A stretch of 64,000 bases of DNA from Bacteroidota bacterium (lineage in GTDB: Bacteria > Bacteroidota > Bacteroidia > Bacteroidales > ML635J-15): assembly GCA_029558535.1 (NCBI GenBank), contig JAKQEK010000378.1, positions 1-64,000 on the forward strand, written 5' to 3'. Under the pieces are notes generated by a model. The model was not told where the DNA came from. It searched no databases and worked only from the letters and a program-made list of their open reading frames with translations. Shown here one piece after another: positions 38,143 to 47,458 of the stretch. The position numbers and the translations under genes were made by a program. Position 1 is the stretch's first letter, and the number at the start of each line of letters is the position of its first letter.

Positions 38143-38856
38143 TTATTTCTTGTTAGTAATTATCGTTCCTGTTATTTCGTTTTTAACTATTTTTTCAAGA
38201 TTTCCGGGAGTGTCCATATCGAACACAATTACCGGCATATTGTTTTCTTTGCACAAAGTAAATGATGTCAAATCCATTACTTTTAAATTTCTTTCATAAA
38301 CTTCATCAAAAGTAATACCGTCAAATTTAACAGCTTTGGGGTCTTTTTCGGGATCTGCAGAATAAACACCGTCCACTCTTGTCCCTTTAAGAAAAACATC
38401 TGCTTCGATTTCGACAGCTCTTAAAGCCGATGCCGTATCAGTTGAGAAATAAGGATTCCCTGTACCTCCCGAAAAAATGCAAACATAGTTGTCTTTAAGT
38501 GCTTCCATTACTTTGGGCTTGGCAAATCTCTCACCAACAGACTCGATGTTTACTGCCGTGTAAACTTTTGTCTTAACACCCAGTGCCTCAAGAGCATTTT
38601 GTAAGGCCAAAGAATTAATAACTGTTGCAAGCATTCCCATTTGATCACCCTTAACCCTGTCAAAGCCTTTATTCTCTCCCGAGAGTCCTCTAAAAATATT
38701 GCCCCCGCCAATTACAATACCTATTTCAATTTTAAGCGACACGATATTTTTAATTTGTCCTGCATATTCAAGCAATTTGCCTTCACTAATGCCTTGTTTT
38801 GTTTCTCCTGCAAGAGATTCTCCACTTAATTTCAGTAAAATTCTTTTAAATTTCAT
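38143..38856 (-). CDS. pyrH: UMP kinase
   Basis: Bacterial UMP kinase of 237 residues, a homohexamer of the amino-acid kinase fold. It phosphorylates UMP to UDP. Signatures: KRILLKLSGESLAG, VIGGGNIFRG, the UMP site DQMGMLATVIN, FSGGTGNPYFSTDTASALRA, and KGTRVDGVYSADP. It is first of the pyrH-frr pair. The start is the ATG at 38856. Confidence 0.96.
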   Translation of the reverse strand: MKFKRILLKLSGESLAGETKQGISEGKLLEYAGQIKNIVSLKIEIGIVIGGGNIFRGLSGENKGFDRVKGDQMGMLATVINSLALQNALEALGVKTKVYTAVNIESVGERFAKPKVMEALKDNYVCIFSGGTGNPYFSTDTASALRAVEIEADVFLKGTRVDGVYSADPEKDPKAVKFDGITFDEVYERNLKVMDLTSFTLCKENNMPVIVFDMDTPGNLEKIVKNEITGTIITNKK

Positions 38857-38962
38857 TCTTTTGAATTTACGGCAACAAAAATAAACAAAAATCTGTTAAA
38901 TAAATTAGTATTAAATAAACAAAATATCAAACTAAGATTATAATTTTGCACAAACTTTAAAA

Positions 38963-39772
38963 ATGTCAATTTTAGTTTATTCATCAACGGACGACGAAAG
39001 ACTGAAAATTCTTCAGGCTCTTATGGAATTTTGTGAAATTTCTGAATCGGAAGAAGCTGTTTTTACAGAAGAACAAATGCTTAAAATAGATAAGTATTTT
39101 AATATTTTTGATAAATTAAAAACCTACCAGAATTTTATTGAAGAAGAGAAACAAAAACAAAATAAAGAGTTTAAAGAATTGTTCGAAAAAGCCAGAATAT
39201 TCGTTAAGCACTATTATATGTCAATGTTAATGGCAATTGAAAGGGGAGAATTGCCGGCTTCTGCAGCTAATTACTATGGTCTTATATATCCATTTGAAAT
39301 TCCGGAGATGATTGATGGCGAAGAATTACTCGCAGTTTCTGAAAAATTATTTGAATCGGATTCAATGCGCGTCGGTTCGGGTGGTAAATATTTTGCAAAT
39401 CCCTCAATCGGTGCAGTAAAAGTGTGGGTAGAGAAGTTCAAAGAAGTTTGGGAACAGAAAACCAATAAATTTAATGTAAAAAAGGGAGAAGTAGAAAATA
39501 TTGATAATATCAGAAAAGATGCAGATAGATTTATTGCTGAATTACATAACTATTTTGATAAGAAATTTGCCGAATATAAATTTGAAAAACAAATACAATT
39601 ATTCGAAGAACTGGGAATGAAAGTAGAGCCCGGTCAAAACATTTTTGAAGATAACGGCGAGCCTATTGATTTGTTTTTAACTGATGAAGATAAGGAAAAG
39701 AATGCTCCTGACAAAAAAACCAATAGTGGATCGAATGGAATCAATCAACTTAGATTTGATTTGTTTTTTTGA
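38963..39772 (+). CDS. Protein of unknown function
   Basis: Cytoplasmic protein of 269 residues without signal peptide or membrane helix. It is strongly helical and charged, with a likely coiled coil in KLKTYQNFIEEEKQKQNKEFKELFEKA (about 50-78). A conserved-looking middle part (MAIERGELPASAANYYGL) and a C-terminal GMKVEPGQNIFEDNGEPIDLF precede an acidic and Ser/Asn tail. I cannot assign a family. The -7-like box TAATTTTG at 38941-38948 supports expression from its own promoter. A 29-bp palindromic repeat begins 12 nt after its stop. Confidence 0.6.
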   Translation: MSILVYSSTDDERLKILQALMEFCEISESEEAVFTEEQMLKIDKYFNIFDKLKTYQNFIEEEKQKQNKEFKELFEKARIFVKHYYMSMLMAIERGELPASAANYYGLIYPFEIPEMIDGEELLAVSEKLFESDSMRVGSGGKYFANPSIGAVKVWVEKFKEVWEQKTNKFNVKKGEVENIDNIRKDADRFIAELHNYFDKKFAEYKFEKQIQLFEELGMKVEPGQNIFEDNGEPIDLFLTDEDKEKNAPDKKTNSGSNGINQLRFDLFF

Positions 39773-40364
39773 TTTTTGTGATTTTATCCGTTACTTAACC
39801 GTTAATAAACGGGAATCAAATGTATAATTTTGAATATCAGCCAAATAATATAAATTTCTTTTATATATAAGTGTTGATTATGTTTCTGTTTTGGGTTTAT
39901 AATAACTTGTATAAAATTAATCACAAATTCATTTTGAAAATAGTACCAATAAAAATAAAAAAAGGAAGTTTTTAACCTTATTAAGGTACTGCGTATATTT
40001 GTTGGACATCAAATCATGAAACAATAAAAATTTGTACAACAAGATAAAAACAACGATTAATTTGAGCTTATTTGTAATATTTAGGTATAAAAACAAACTA
40101 TTTATCCGAATATACTTGTAAGACAATATATCCCTAAGTATTCAACTATTAACCGATATAACAACCATGATATCGGTCAAATACACTTTAAAATCAGTTG
40201 AAGACCTAGAAAAGATTTAAATTATTATTTTCTTATAAATATATTTAATAGTTTTGTTAAGAATAGTTGCATTTGCTTGTTGAATTTACGAGATCGAATT
40301 TCAGAGCAAACTTTTTTTGAATATGATTAATATGTTATTGAATTATAAACTAATAATCTGAACT
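39773..40364 (+). other. AT-rich intergenic region before the 31-residue-repeat gene
   Basis: A 592-nt AT-rich gap. It holds the first copy of the 29-bp palindromic repeat (39784-39812), a small CCTT/AAGG hairpin near 39975 and a TATATTTG -7-like box at 39994-40001 without a matching -33. I see no gene. Its length, set against the short gaps elsewhere, suggests a long leader or a decayed gene. Confidence 0.4.
39784..39812. repeat. 29-bp imperfect palindrome, copy 1
   Basis: Identical over 29 nt to the copy at 42221-42249. The arms are CCGTT..TTAAC and GTTAA..AACGG around a central C, so each copy is an interrupted palindrome. It lies 12 nt after the stop of the unknown protein gene and 553 nt before the repeat-protein gene. 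Confidence 0.8.
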
Positions 40365-41936
40365 ATGAAAACAAATAGCTTTTTGATTTTTATTATGTGC
40401 ATTATTTCATTTAGCTTGATGGGACAAACCAATAAAAGCAACTTCCACTTTAAGGGACAGACCAATGAGCTACAAAATGAACACAGAACTCCATTAAATC
40501 ATGAAATACGACTTCTTGAAACCGAAAATCATATACGTAATGCAGAAAAAATTGTATCACAACCGAGGATACACCAAACAAAATCTATCCTAACAGTAAA
40601 ACCACGGCTCGATTCTGTCATTTGGGAATACTACTACGATGTATCGGGGCAATTTGTTAATTCAGAAAAAGAAACATACACCTACGATGCCAATGGAAAT
40701 GTAACTCAGTATATTTATTATACAACAAATGAAATTACAAGCCAATGGCAACCTTCTGAGAAAGAAGAATCCACATACGATGCAAACGGGAATATGACCC
40801 TGTATATTGATTATGATTGGAAAGAAACAACAAGCCAATGGCAACCTTCTGATAAAGATGAATACACCTACGATGCAAATGGGAATAACACCCTGTATAT
40901 TGATTATGATTGGAACGAAACCACAAGCCAATGGCAGCCTTCTTATAAATATGAGTACACCTACGATGCCAATGGAAATAATACACTGTATATTTATTAT
41001 GAATGGAACGAAACCTCAAGCCAATGGCTACTTAATTATAAAGTAGAATACACCTACGATGCCAATGGAAATAATACACTGTATATTTGTTATGAATGGA
41101 ACGAAACCACAAGCCAATGGCAGCCTTTTAGCAAAAGAGAATACACCTACGATGCCAATGGAAATAATACACTGTATATTTGTTATGAATGGAACGAAAC
41201 CACGAGCCAATGGCAGCCTAATTATAAATATGAATACACCTACGATGTCAATGGGAATATCACCCTGTATATTTATTATTCTTGGAACGAAACCACAAGC
41301 CAATGGCAGCCTTATTATAAATATGAATACACCTACGATGTCAATGGGAATAATACCCTGGATATTGGTTATAGTTGGAGCGAAACCTCAAGCCAATGGC
41401 TACCTTATCATAAAAGTGAATACACCTACGATGCCAATGGGAATAACACCCTGTATATTTATTATAATTGGAGCGAAACCTCAAGCCAATGGCTACCTTA
41501 TTATAAAGGAGAATACACTTTCGATAATTCATTTTCATATGACGATTTAATCTTGCCCCCTGACTGGGATGAAGAATATTTGTTTAATCATATGTTATTA
41601 ACAGCAATAAGTTATGATTGGGATGTTAATACTAGCAGTTTTATTAATGATTCAAGAATTACATTGTACTATTCTGAACAAAACACAAGTGTTGCTATTA
41701 TTACTGAACCAGGAATCAAAATTTATCCAAACCCGGCAACAGAAACCCTATATATTGTTTCATCAACCAAAATAAATTCGATAAGCATATACGATATTTC
41801 AGGAAAACTAATACTTACTCAAGAGGGGATTGACAAAACTTGTGAAATTGCTTTACTGGACATTAAATCAGGTATTTATCTTATTGAAATATCTAGCGAT
41901 AATAAAACTGTTATTCAAAAGCTTGTAAAAGAATAA
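40365..41936 (+). CDS. T9SS-exported protein with nine 31-residue YDANGN repeats
   Basis: Secreted protein of 523 residues. The signal peptide ends near SLMGQTN. A linker (about 25-100) is followed by nine tandem 31-residue repeats (about 105-383) of form YTYDANGNNTLYI.Y.WNETTSQWQP..K.E, then a variant YTFDNSF, and a T9SS type A sorting domain (IKIYPNPATETLYI to VIQKLVKE). The YDANGN core recalls RHS/YD repeats, but the unit length and the SQW pattern are distinct; similar repeats occur in other Bacteroidota surface proteins. Within each unit the QP..K.E stretch is the part that varies. It lies between two identical palindromes and is followed by its own terminator. Confidence 0.85.
   Translation: MKTNSFLIFIMCIISFSLMGQTNKSNFHFKGQTNELQNEHRTPLNHEIRLLETENHIRNAEKIVSQPRIHQTKSILTVKPRLDSVIWEYYYDVSGQFVNSEKETYTYDANGNVTQYIYYTTNEITSQWQPSEKEESTYDANGNMTLYIDYDWKETTSQWQPSDKDEYTYDANGNNTLYIDYDWNETTSQWQPSYKYEYTYDANGNNTLYIYYEWNETSSQWLLNYKVEYTYDANGNNTLYICYEWNETTSQWQPFSKREYTYDANGNNTLYICYEWNETTSQWQPNYKYEYTYDVNGNITLYIYYSWNETTSQWQPYYKYEYTYDVNGNNTLDIGYSWSETSSQWLPYHKSEYTYDANGNNTLYIYYNWSETSSQWLPYYKGEYTFDNSFSYDDLILPPDWDEEYLFNHMLLTAISYDWDVNTSSFINDSRITLYYSEQNTSVAIITEPGIKIYPNPATETLYIVSSTKINSISIYDISGKLILTQEGIDKTCEIALLDIKSGIYLIEISSDNKTVIQKLVKE
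40677..41514 (+). repeat. Nine 93-nt tandem repeats in a coding region
   Basis: Period 93 nt (31 codons). Neighbouring units can be almost identical: the fifth and sixth differ at one base over their first ~77 nt and then diverge in the last ~15 nt. This points to recent duplication or gene conversion with a confined variable window. Confidence 0.9.
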
Positions 41937-41943
41937 TATAACT

Positions 41944-41986
41944 TGGTTTGCTCTGGAAGATCGTATTTTAGAGCACACCATTTTTT
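41944..41986 (+). terminator. Terminator after the repeat-protein gene
   Basis: An 11-bp stem with one mismatch (TGGTTTGCTCT at 41944-41954, AGAGCACACCA at 41970-41980) is followed by six T. It starts 8 nt past the stop codon. Confidence 0.75.
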
Positions 41987-42398
41987 GAAAATGATTATTA
42001 GAAAAATAGGACTTTCTTGATACTGTACAAAAAAGTGTGTATAGCTCAAAAATAATAATTTCAAATTATCCAACTGTCCAATTCGAAATCGAATCAATAG
42101 AAACTTAACACCTCTGACAATTATTCAGATTTTAATTATCAATAGGATAATTTAATAAGATTAATGTTAATTGATTTCTTCTTATTTTGTTGTGTGTTTT
42201 GATTATAGCAGTTTAATTCATTATCCGTTACTTAACCGTTAATAAACGGCTATTACTTTTATTCTCTGGCTATAAATCCTCATCATACAATCTGATTTAG
42301 AATTATCTTTAACAAAAAATTAAGCATTAATACAACTTAAAGAACAAAACATTGTATTATCTTTTTAATTTTGTTGCAAATTTAAATAATAATAAATT
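41987..42398 (+). other. Intergenic region before the M16 peptidase
   Basis: AT-rich, no gene visible. It holds palindrome copy 2 (42221-42249) and a TAATTTTG -7-like box at 42366-42373, 25 nt before the M16 start codon. Confidence 0.45.
42221..42249. repeat. 29-bp imperfect palindrome, copy 2
   Basis: Exact 29-nt match to 39784-39812, same orientation, 2437 nt apart. It lies 285 nt after the repeat-protein stop and 150 nt before the M16 gene. Confidence 0.8.
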
Positions 42399-45200
42399 AT
42401 GAGAAAACTAACATTTTTATTACTGGGCATTCTGATAAGTGTTTCAGCAATTTTTGCTCAAGGTCTTGAGCTAACCGACAAGTTACCAACTGACCCAAAA
42501 GTATTGACAGGAACTCTTGACAATGGAATGAAGTATTATATCAGGGCAAATGCAACCCCTGAAAAACGTGCCGAATTTACACTTGTTGTCAATGCAGGGT
42601 CTGTTTTAGAAGACGATGACCAACAAGGATTAGCCCACTTTAATGAGCACATGGCATTTAACGGAACAAAGAACTTCCCAAAACATGAACTGATAAACTA
42701 TCTGGAATCTTTAGGAATGAAATTCGGACCGGAAGTAAATGCATATACCTCATTTGACGAAACAGTTTATGGAATTAAAGTTCCAACTGACAACCCCGAA
42801 TTTGTTGACAAAGGTTTATTAGTATTGTTTGATTGGGCATCTCAAGTTTCATTGGAAACAGATGAAATTAATGCAGAAAGAGGAATTATCCACGAAGAAT
42901 GGAGAATGGGACAAGGTGCTATGGACCGTATGCAACGTAAATTTTTAGCTGTTATATTTCATAAGTCAATATATGCCGAAAGACTTCCTATTGGCTTAAT
43001 GGATGTAGTTGATAACTGCGACCCTGAAGCTTTAAGACGTTTTTACAAAGATTGGTATCGCCCGGACCTTATGGCGGTAGTTGTAGTTGGTGACTTTGAT
43101 GCAAAAGAAATGGAACAGAAAGTTATTGAACTTTTCAGTAAAATTGAAAAACACCCTGCTCCTCGTGAAAGATTTTATGCAGATATCCCAGACCATGACG
43201 AAACCCTAGTTTGCGTTGCTTCAGATCCCGAATCTCCAATAAGCATGGTTCAAATGTTTTACAAGCACCCTCTTAAACCTAAAAATACAGTAGCTGATTA
43301 TAGAGAAGATATCGTTGGGATGCTGGTTAGCTCAATGATTTCGAACAGATTAGCAGAACTTACATTACTGGAAAATCCGCCTTTTGCACAGGGATATGCA
43401 GGATATTCAGAATTTATTGGCCCAAAATCTATGTTTATTAGCCTAGGCGTTGTTCAAAATAACGATATAAAAGCTACCATTGACGCATTGGTTGCAGAAA
43501 ATCAAAGAATGAAACAACATGGATTTACAGAAACCGAACTCGAAAGAGAAAAAGCAAGTTTGCTGAAGGATATTGAAAAAATGTACAACGAAAGAGATAA
43601 ACAGAAATCTGAATCTTATGTAAGAGAATATCAAAGTAATTATTTACCGCCTCATAATCCTTATCCGGGTATTGAGTATGAATATGAATTGTTTAAGAAA
43701 TATCTTCCCGGAATTACTCTCGATGAGGTTAACAAATTCGGTGAATCTATGATTATTGATAAAAACCTTGTTATTGTAGTCTTGACTCCTGAAAAAGAAG
43801 GTGTAGTAATACCAACAGAAGAAGAAGTTTTAAAGATTTATAATGATGCAACAGCAAAAAAAGTAGATGCTTATGTTGATAAAGTTTCTGACAAGCCTCT
43901 TATTAGCAGTTTACCACCAAGTGGTAAAGTCGCAAAAAAACTAACCAACAAAGAATTGGATTACGAAACTTGGACATTTAAAAATGGGGTTACCGTAATT
44001 CTTAAAACCACAGACTTCAAAGATGATGAAATTCTTTTCGAAGCAAAATCATTTGGCGGTTATTCATTATATGATCAAAAAGATGATATCAGTAGCAAAT
44101 ACGCAGCATCAATTGCTTTAGAAAGTGGTTTGGGAGATTTCGACAAGGCTGAATTACAAAAATTCATGTCGGGAAAATCTGTACGTTTTCAACCGTATAT
44201 TGGCGAAATATCCGAGGGATTTTCAGGCAGTTGTTCTGTAAGCGATTTTGAAACTTTGCTTCAAATGATACATGTGTCATTTACAAAGCCAAGAGTTTCC
44301 GAATCTGCATTTAAATCATATATCAATAAAGAAAAAGGCATGACCGAAAACGAAATGCTTGATCCACAATCTGCATGGTCAGATACTTTAAGATGGACTA
44401 TTGCAAATAATCATCCTCGCCGTCGCCCTGTTACTCCGGAAATTTTAGATGAAGCCGACTATAAACGTGTAAAATACATTTATAATCAACGTTTTAGCGA
44501 TCCCGGGAATTTCACATTTTATTTCGTTGGAAATATTGATAAAAAACAAGCTAAAGTCTTACTGGAAAAATATTTAGGCTCTTTACCAATTGTAACTAAA
44601 AATGAAACTTTTGTTGACCTAGGCATCAGACCGCCAAAAGGAGTGGTTGAAAAAACTGTAAGAAAAGGAAAAGATGCAAAATGTATCGAGGCAATACATT
44701 TCCATGGTAGTTTTGAATATAACGCCAAAAACTGTCTGGAACTTGATGCAATTTGTAAAATATTATCTACCAGACTTTTAGAGGATATCCGTGAAAAAGA
44801 AAGTGGCGTTTATTCAATTGGCGCTTATCCGTCAAGTTACAAAACTACTCACGAAGGTTACACAATCACAATATCTTTCAGTTGTGATCCCGAAAGAGAA
44901 GAAGAATTAAGGCTAAAAACATTTGACATCGTTAATTCTCTAAAAACTGATGGTATTAAAGATACTGATATTCAAAAAGTAGTTGAAAAAGAAAGACGTG
45001 AATTTGAAACTAATGTAAAAGAAAACTCTTACTGGAAAAGATTATTGGTAGATATTAATGAAAACAAAATTACTGCTAATGATTATTTAAATTATAATGC
45101 TTTGATTGAAACAATTAGTATTGAAACAATGAAAGCTGCAGCAAATAAGTATTTTGATATGAATAATTATATTAAAGTTAACTTATTGCCTGAAGAGTAG
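42399..45200 (+). CDS. M16-family zinc metallopeptidase (pitrilysin type)
   Basis: Secreted two-half M16 peptidase of 933 residues. The signal peptide ends at SAIFAQG. The inverted zinc motif HFNEH (about 78-82, in GLAHFNEHMAFNGT) and a downstream Glu (ERGIIHEEWRMGQ) lie in the first half. The second half is the inactive M16_C pair (from about 500). The size fits a full-length periplasmic pitrilysin-like enzyme that degrades peptides; such genes are common in Bacteroidota. The gene stands alone, with a terminator right after the stop. Confidence 0.93.
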   Translation: MRKLTFLLLGILISVSAIFAQGLELTDKLPTDPKVLTGTLDNGMKYYIRANATPEKRAEFTLVVNAGSVLEDDDQQGLAHFNEHMAFNGTKNFPKHELINYLESLGMKFGPEVNAYTSFDETVYGIKVPTDNPEFVDKGLLVLFDWASQVSLETDEINAERGIIHEEWRMGQGAMDRMQRKFLAVIFHKSIYAERLPIGLMDVVDNCDPEALRRFYKDWYRPDLMAVVVVGDFDAKEMEQKVIELFSKIEKHPAPRERFYADIPDHDETLVCVASDPESPISMVQMFYKHPLKPKNTVADYREDIVGMLVSSMISNRLAELTLLENPPFAQGYAGYSEFIGPKSMFISLGVVQNNDIKATIDALVAENQRMKQHGFTETELEREKASLLKDIEKMYNERDKQKSESYVREYQSNYLPPHNPYPGIEYEYELFKKYLPGITLDEVNKFGESMIIDKNLVIVVLTPEKEGVVIPTEEEVLKIYNDATAKKVDAYVDKVSDKPLISSLPPSGKVAKKLTNKELDYETWTFKNGVTVILKTTDFKDDEILFEAKSFGGYSLYDQKDDISSKYAASIALESGLGDFDKAELQKFMSGKSVRFQPYIGEISEGFSGSCSVSDFETLLQMIHVSFTKPRVSESAFKSYINKEKGMTENEMLDPQSAWSDTLRWTIANNHPRRRPVTPEILDEADYKRVKYIYNQRFSDPGNFTFYFVGNIDKKQAKVLLEKYLGSLPIVTKNETFVDLGIRPPKGVVEKTVRKGKDAKCIEAIHFHGSFEYNAKNCLELDAICKILSTRLLEDIREKESGVYSIGAYPSSYKTTHEGYTITISFSCDPEREEELRLKTFDIVNSLKTDGIKDTDIQKVVEKERREFETNVKENSYWKRLLVDINENKITANDYLNYNALIETISIETMKAAANKYFDMNNYIKVNLLPEE

Positions 45201-45222
45201 TATCATAATAACCAACCTGATT

Positions 45223-45248
45223 AAAGCCACTGATAAGGTGGCTTTTTT
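45223..45248 (+). terminator. Terminator after the M16 peptidase gene
   Basis: An 8-bp stem (AAAGCCAC at 45223-45230, GTGGCTTT at 45238-45245, loop TGATAAG) runs into a T-tract. Its end overlaps the stop codon of the convergent lipoprotein gene by 2 nt. Confidence 0.85.
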
Positions 45249-45615
45249 ATTCGCTCACAAAAAACATTTCCACTTCACCGTATCTGATAGATAACACCCT
45301 ATTTGAAAGTTCGGTAATTCTAAATGTGTTGGAACCTATGGTCAAATAATCAGAGTCTTCGCTTAATTCCCATTGTGTTCTTACAGTATCGTTGTTTTCA
45401 TAAATTTTTATCAGGGTATTATCGTCAAGAAAATCAAACACCGCAGTTCTGAATTCTGTAGTCTGGTTTTGGGAATAATCTACAAAAGTGTTTATTCTCC
45501 AATCATGTTTAATCAATAATCTCTTTGTTTGTTTGTAATTATATTCATCGGAGCAAGAATATAAAAATATTGCCGCTAAAACAAATATTATGTACCGTAT
45601 TTTATTCGTTTTCAT
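45247..45615 (-). CDS. Putative lipoprotein, function unknown
   Basis: Protein of 122 residues. The ATG at 45615 gives MKTNKIRYIIFVLAAIFLYSCSDEYN with a lipobox Cys near residue 20. The mature part is a small beta-rich domain (DWRINTFVDYS, AVFDFLDDNTLIKIYENNDT, WELSEDSDYLTI) of the lipocalin-like type often found in Bacteroidota lipoproteins. It overlaps the MBL hydrolase gene by 14 nt, so both are on one transcript. Function unknown. Confidence 0.7.
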   Translation of the reverse strand: MKTNKIRYIIFVLAAIFLYSCSDEYNYKQTKRLLIKHDWRINTFVDYSQNQTTEFRTAVFDFLDDNTLIKIYENNDTVRTQWELSEDSDYLTIGSNTFRITELSNRVLSIRYGEVEMFFVSE

Positions 45616-46459
45616 TAGCAAGGAGTTCTTCTAACTTAAATGTTTTATTTGCTCTTACCCCTTTGTCTGTCAGCTTTAAATCACAACACTCATTGTAATA
45701 ATCGTGCTGAAAAACCAAAATCCAATTGTTTTCACAAGCTTCAGATAAAATTGATTTCTTTTCCTCAATGCTTGTTAATGGGAATAAATCATAAGCAGAA
45801 ACCCAGGCAAGCGGTATTGAAGCCATTGCAGGTATCAAATCGCCGGTAAAGAAAATAGTGTGCTTCATTGATTTTATTATCGGAAGCATCAATCCCGGGG
45901 TATGTCCATCAAATAATCTTAATTCGGTACTTCTGCCAATTTTTGTAGTCTTAGTAACCAATATTAATTTATCCGAATCTTTTAGTATCTCAAAATTATC
46001 TTTAACATAAGATGATTTTTCTCTGTAATTGGGATTTAATGCATTTTCCCATTGCTTTTTCGAAATATAATGATTCGCATTCGGGAAACTTAACTCAAAC
46101 TTTCCACTATTATTATTCAGTTTAGTTGTTCCCCCGCAGTGGTCAAAATGCAAATGCGTCAGGACTACATCTGTTATGTCCTCATTAGAAAAACCGGCAT
46201 TTTGGATATTTAATTCAAGGTTTTGTGAAAAATCTGCATGATATGAATTTACCAAATTGTTTGATTGTTTATCTCCAATTCCCGTGTCAATCAATACTAT
46301 TCGTTCTCCATCTTCAATTAACAAGGACCGACATGAAGCTTTGCACATATTATCCTGATCACACGGATACTTACTCGACCATATAGTTTTAGGAATAACA
46401 CCAAAATACGCCCCACCGTCAATTTTAAATTCAGTGGTATCTAAAACAATAATTTTCAT
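45602..46459 (-). CDS. Metallo-beta-lactamase-fold hydrolase
   Basis: MBL-fold hydrolase of 285 residues. The metal motif is VVLTHLHFDHCGG, a second His/Asp set is in FTGDLIP and a third His in FQHDYYN. LIDTGIGDKQ opens the core. It resembles quorum-quenching-type lactonases and related beta-lactamase-like hydrolases; the substrate cannot be told. It is cytoplasmic, without signal peptide. A promoter in the right orientation lies upstream. Unusual Cys residues (DQDNMCKASCRSLLI) lie near the N-terminus, as in other Bacteroidota members. Confidence 0.87.
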   Translation of the reverse strand: MKIIVLDTTEFKIDGGAYFGVIPKTIWSSKYPCDQDNMCKASCRSLLIEDGERIVLIDTGIGDKQSNNLVNSYHADFSQNLELNIQNAGFSNEDITDVVLTHLHFDHCGGTTKLNNNSGKFELSFPNANHYISKKQWENALNPNYREKSSYVKDNFEILKDSDKLILVTKTTKIGRSTELRLFDGHTPGLMLPIIKSMKHTIFFTGDLIPAMASIPLAWVSAYDLFPLTSIEEKKSILSEACENNWILVFQHDYYNECCDLKLTDKGVRANKTFKLEELLANENE

Positions 46460-46482
46460 TAATATTTGTTAAAATTAATGTT

Positions 46483-46515
46483 CAAAAATAAATAAAAAGA
46501 ACATAGACTATCAAA
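46483..46515 (-). promoter_or_regulatory. Promoter of the MBL hydrolase gene
   Basis: On the minus strand, TTTG (46515-46512) and TATTTTTG (46490-46483) are 21 nt apart, matching -33/-7 boxes. The -7 box is 23 nt before the ATG. A plus-strand -7-like box (TAATTTTG, 46522-46529) for the opposite gene lies just beside it, so the region is a compact divergent promoter. Confidence 0.5.
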
Positions 46516-46545
46516 TTTTTGTAATTTTGTCAAAAAATATAATGT

Positions 46546-47454
46546 ATGGGAGAAATTACTGAAATAAGAAATAAAAAGAAAGATGTAACAACAAAAGTGT
46601 TGATTGCTTTAATTTCTTTAATGGCTTTGGCTATTGGAGTTTTAGGTTTTATGCTTTACGATTTGTCTCAACAGAATAAGGTAATTATTGTTAAATCTCA
46701 AGAAGTTACTGTTGAAAAAGATAATCTAAAAGCTCAATTATCAGCTTTATTAGATGATTATGATTCCCTACAGACCAATAATGACAGTTTAAATGCAGAG
46801 ATATTGAAAGAGAAAGAACACATACAGACTTTAATTAAAGAGTTGGATGGCTTAAAGAGCTATAATTACAGCATACAGCAGAAATACGAGAAAGAACTGG
46901 CGTCATTGCGAAATATAATGAGACATTATGTTTATCAAATAGACAGCCTAGATCAGTTAAATAAATTTTTAATCGCCGAAAATATTAATATCCGAGATGA
47001 TCATAATAGAATTAAATCAGAAATGGATGGTGTTGTAGAAAGAAATGATGAACTTGAAATGGTAATTGAAGGTGCAAGCATTGTTAAAACAGCAAATATA
47101 GGTTTTAAGTTTTATAACAAAAGAGGTAAAGAAACTGAAAAATCTTCCAAACTTGAAAAAATCGAAACTTATTTTACTTTAGTCGCAAACGATTTAGCTT
47201 CGAGTGGACCCAAAAGAGTGTATTTAAGAATTATCCGACCCGATAGTTATGCTTTGTCCGGAGGTCAAACTTTTGACTATAGGGAGAAAAAAATAACCTA
47301 TACAGCAAGTCGTGACATCATTTACGAGAATCAAAATCTTGCTGTTTCAATTTATTATGACGTCAAAGAAGAACTTATCCTTGGAAAATATATTGTTGAA
47401 ATATACATGGACGGCAATAAAATAGGAGAAAGTTTCTTTACTATTAATAAATAA
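46546..47454 (+). CDS. Single-pass membrane coiled-coil protein, unknown function
   Basis: Protein of 302 residues. A cytoplasmic start (MGEITEIRNKKK) is followed by one membrane helix (VLIALISLMALAIGVLGFML, about 19-38). A long coiled coil (about 45-175; repeated Leu/Glu/Lys heptads such as SLQTNNDSLNAEILKEKEHIQ) comes next, then a C-terminal beta domain (about 180-302; IGFKFYNKRGKETE, KRVYLRIIRPDSYAL, LGKYIVEIYMDGNKIG). Similar proteins occur beside DUF4271 and hemD in Bacteroidota. The layout resembles a spacer that places a beta domain in the periplasm. Function unknown. Confidence 0.7.
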   Translation: MGEITEIRNKKKDVTTKVLIALISLMALAIGVLGFMLYDLSQQNKVIIVKSQEVTVEKDNLKAQLSALLDDYDSLQTNNDSLNAEILKEKEHIQTLIKELDGLKSYNYSIQQKYEKELASLRNIMRHYVYQIDSLDQLNKFLIAENINIRDDHNRIKSEMDGVVERNDELEMVIEGASIVKTANIGFKFYNKRGKETEKSSKLEKIETYFTLVANDLASSGPKRVYLRIIRPDSYALSGGQTFDYREKKITYTASRDIIYENQNLAVSIYYDVKEELILGKYIVEIYMDGNKIGESFFTINK

Positions 47455-47458
47455 AAAT

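Noticed and set aside
39784-39812. The 29-bp palindrome as a rho-independent terminator
   Set aside because: It has no T-run after the stem on either strand, and the exact second copy lies far from a stop codon.
40677-41514. The regular repeats as a CRISPR array
   Set aside because: Units are 93 nt, contiguous, in frame and coding, without spacers of unrelated sequence.
40662-41550. Several overlapping open frames on both strands inside the 93-nt repeats
   Set aside because: The repeat period is a multiple of three, so any stop-free frame in one unit is open in all. They are shadows of the real plus-strand gene with its signal peptide and T9SS tail.
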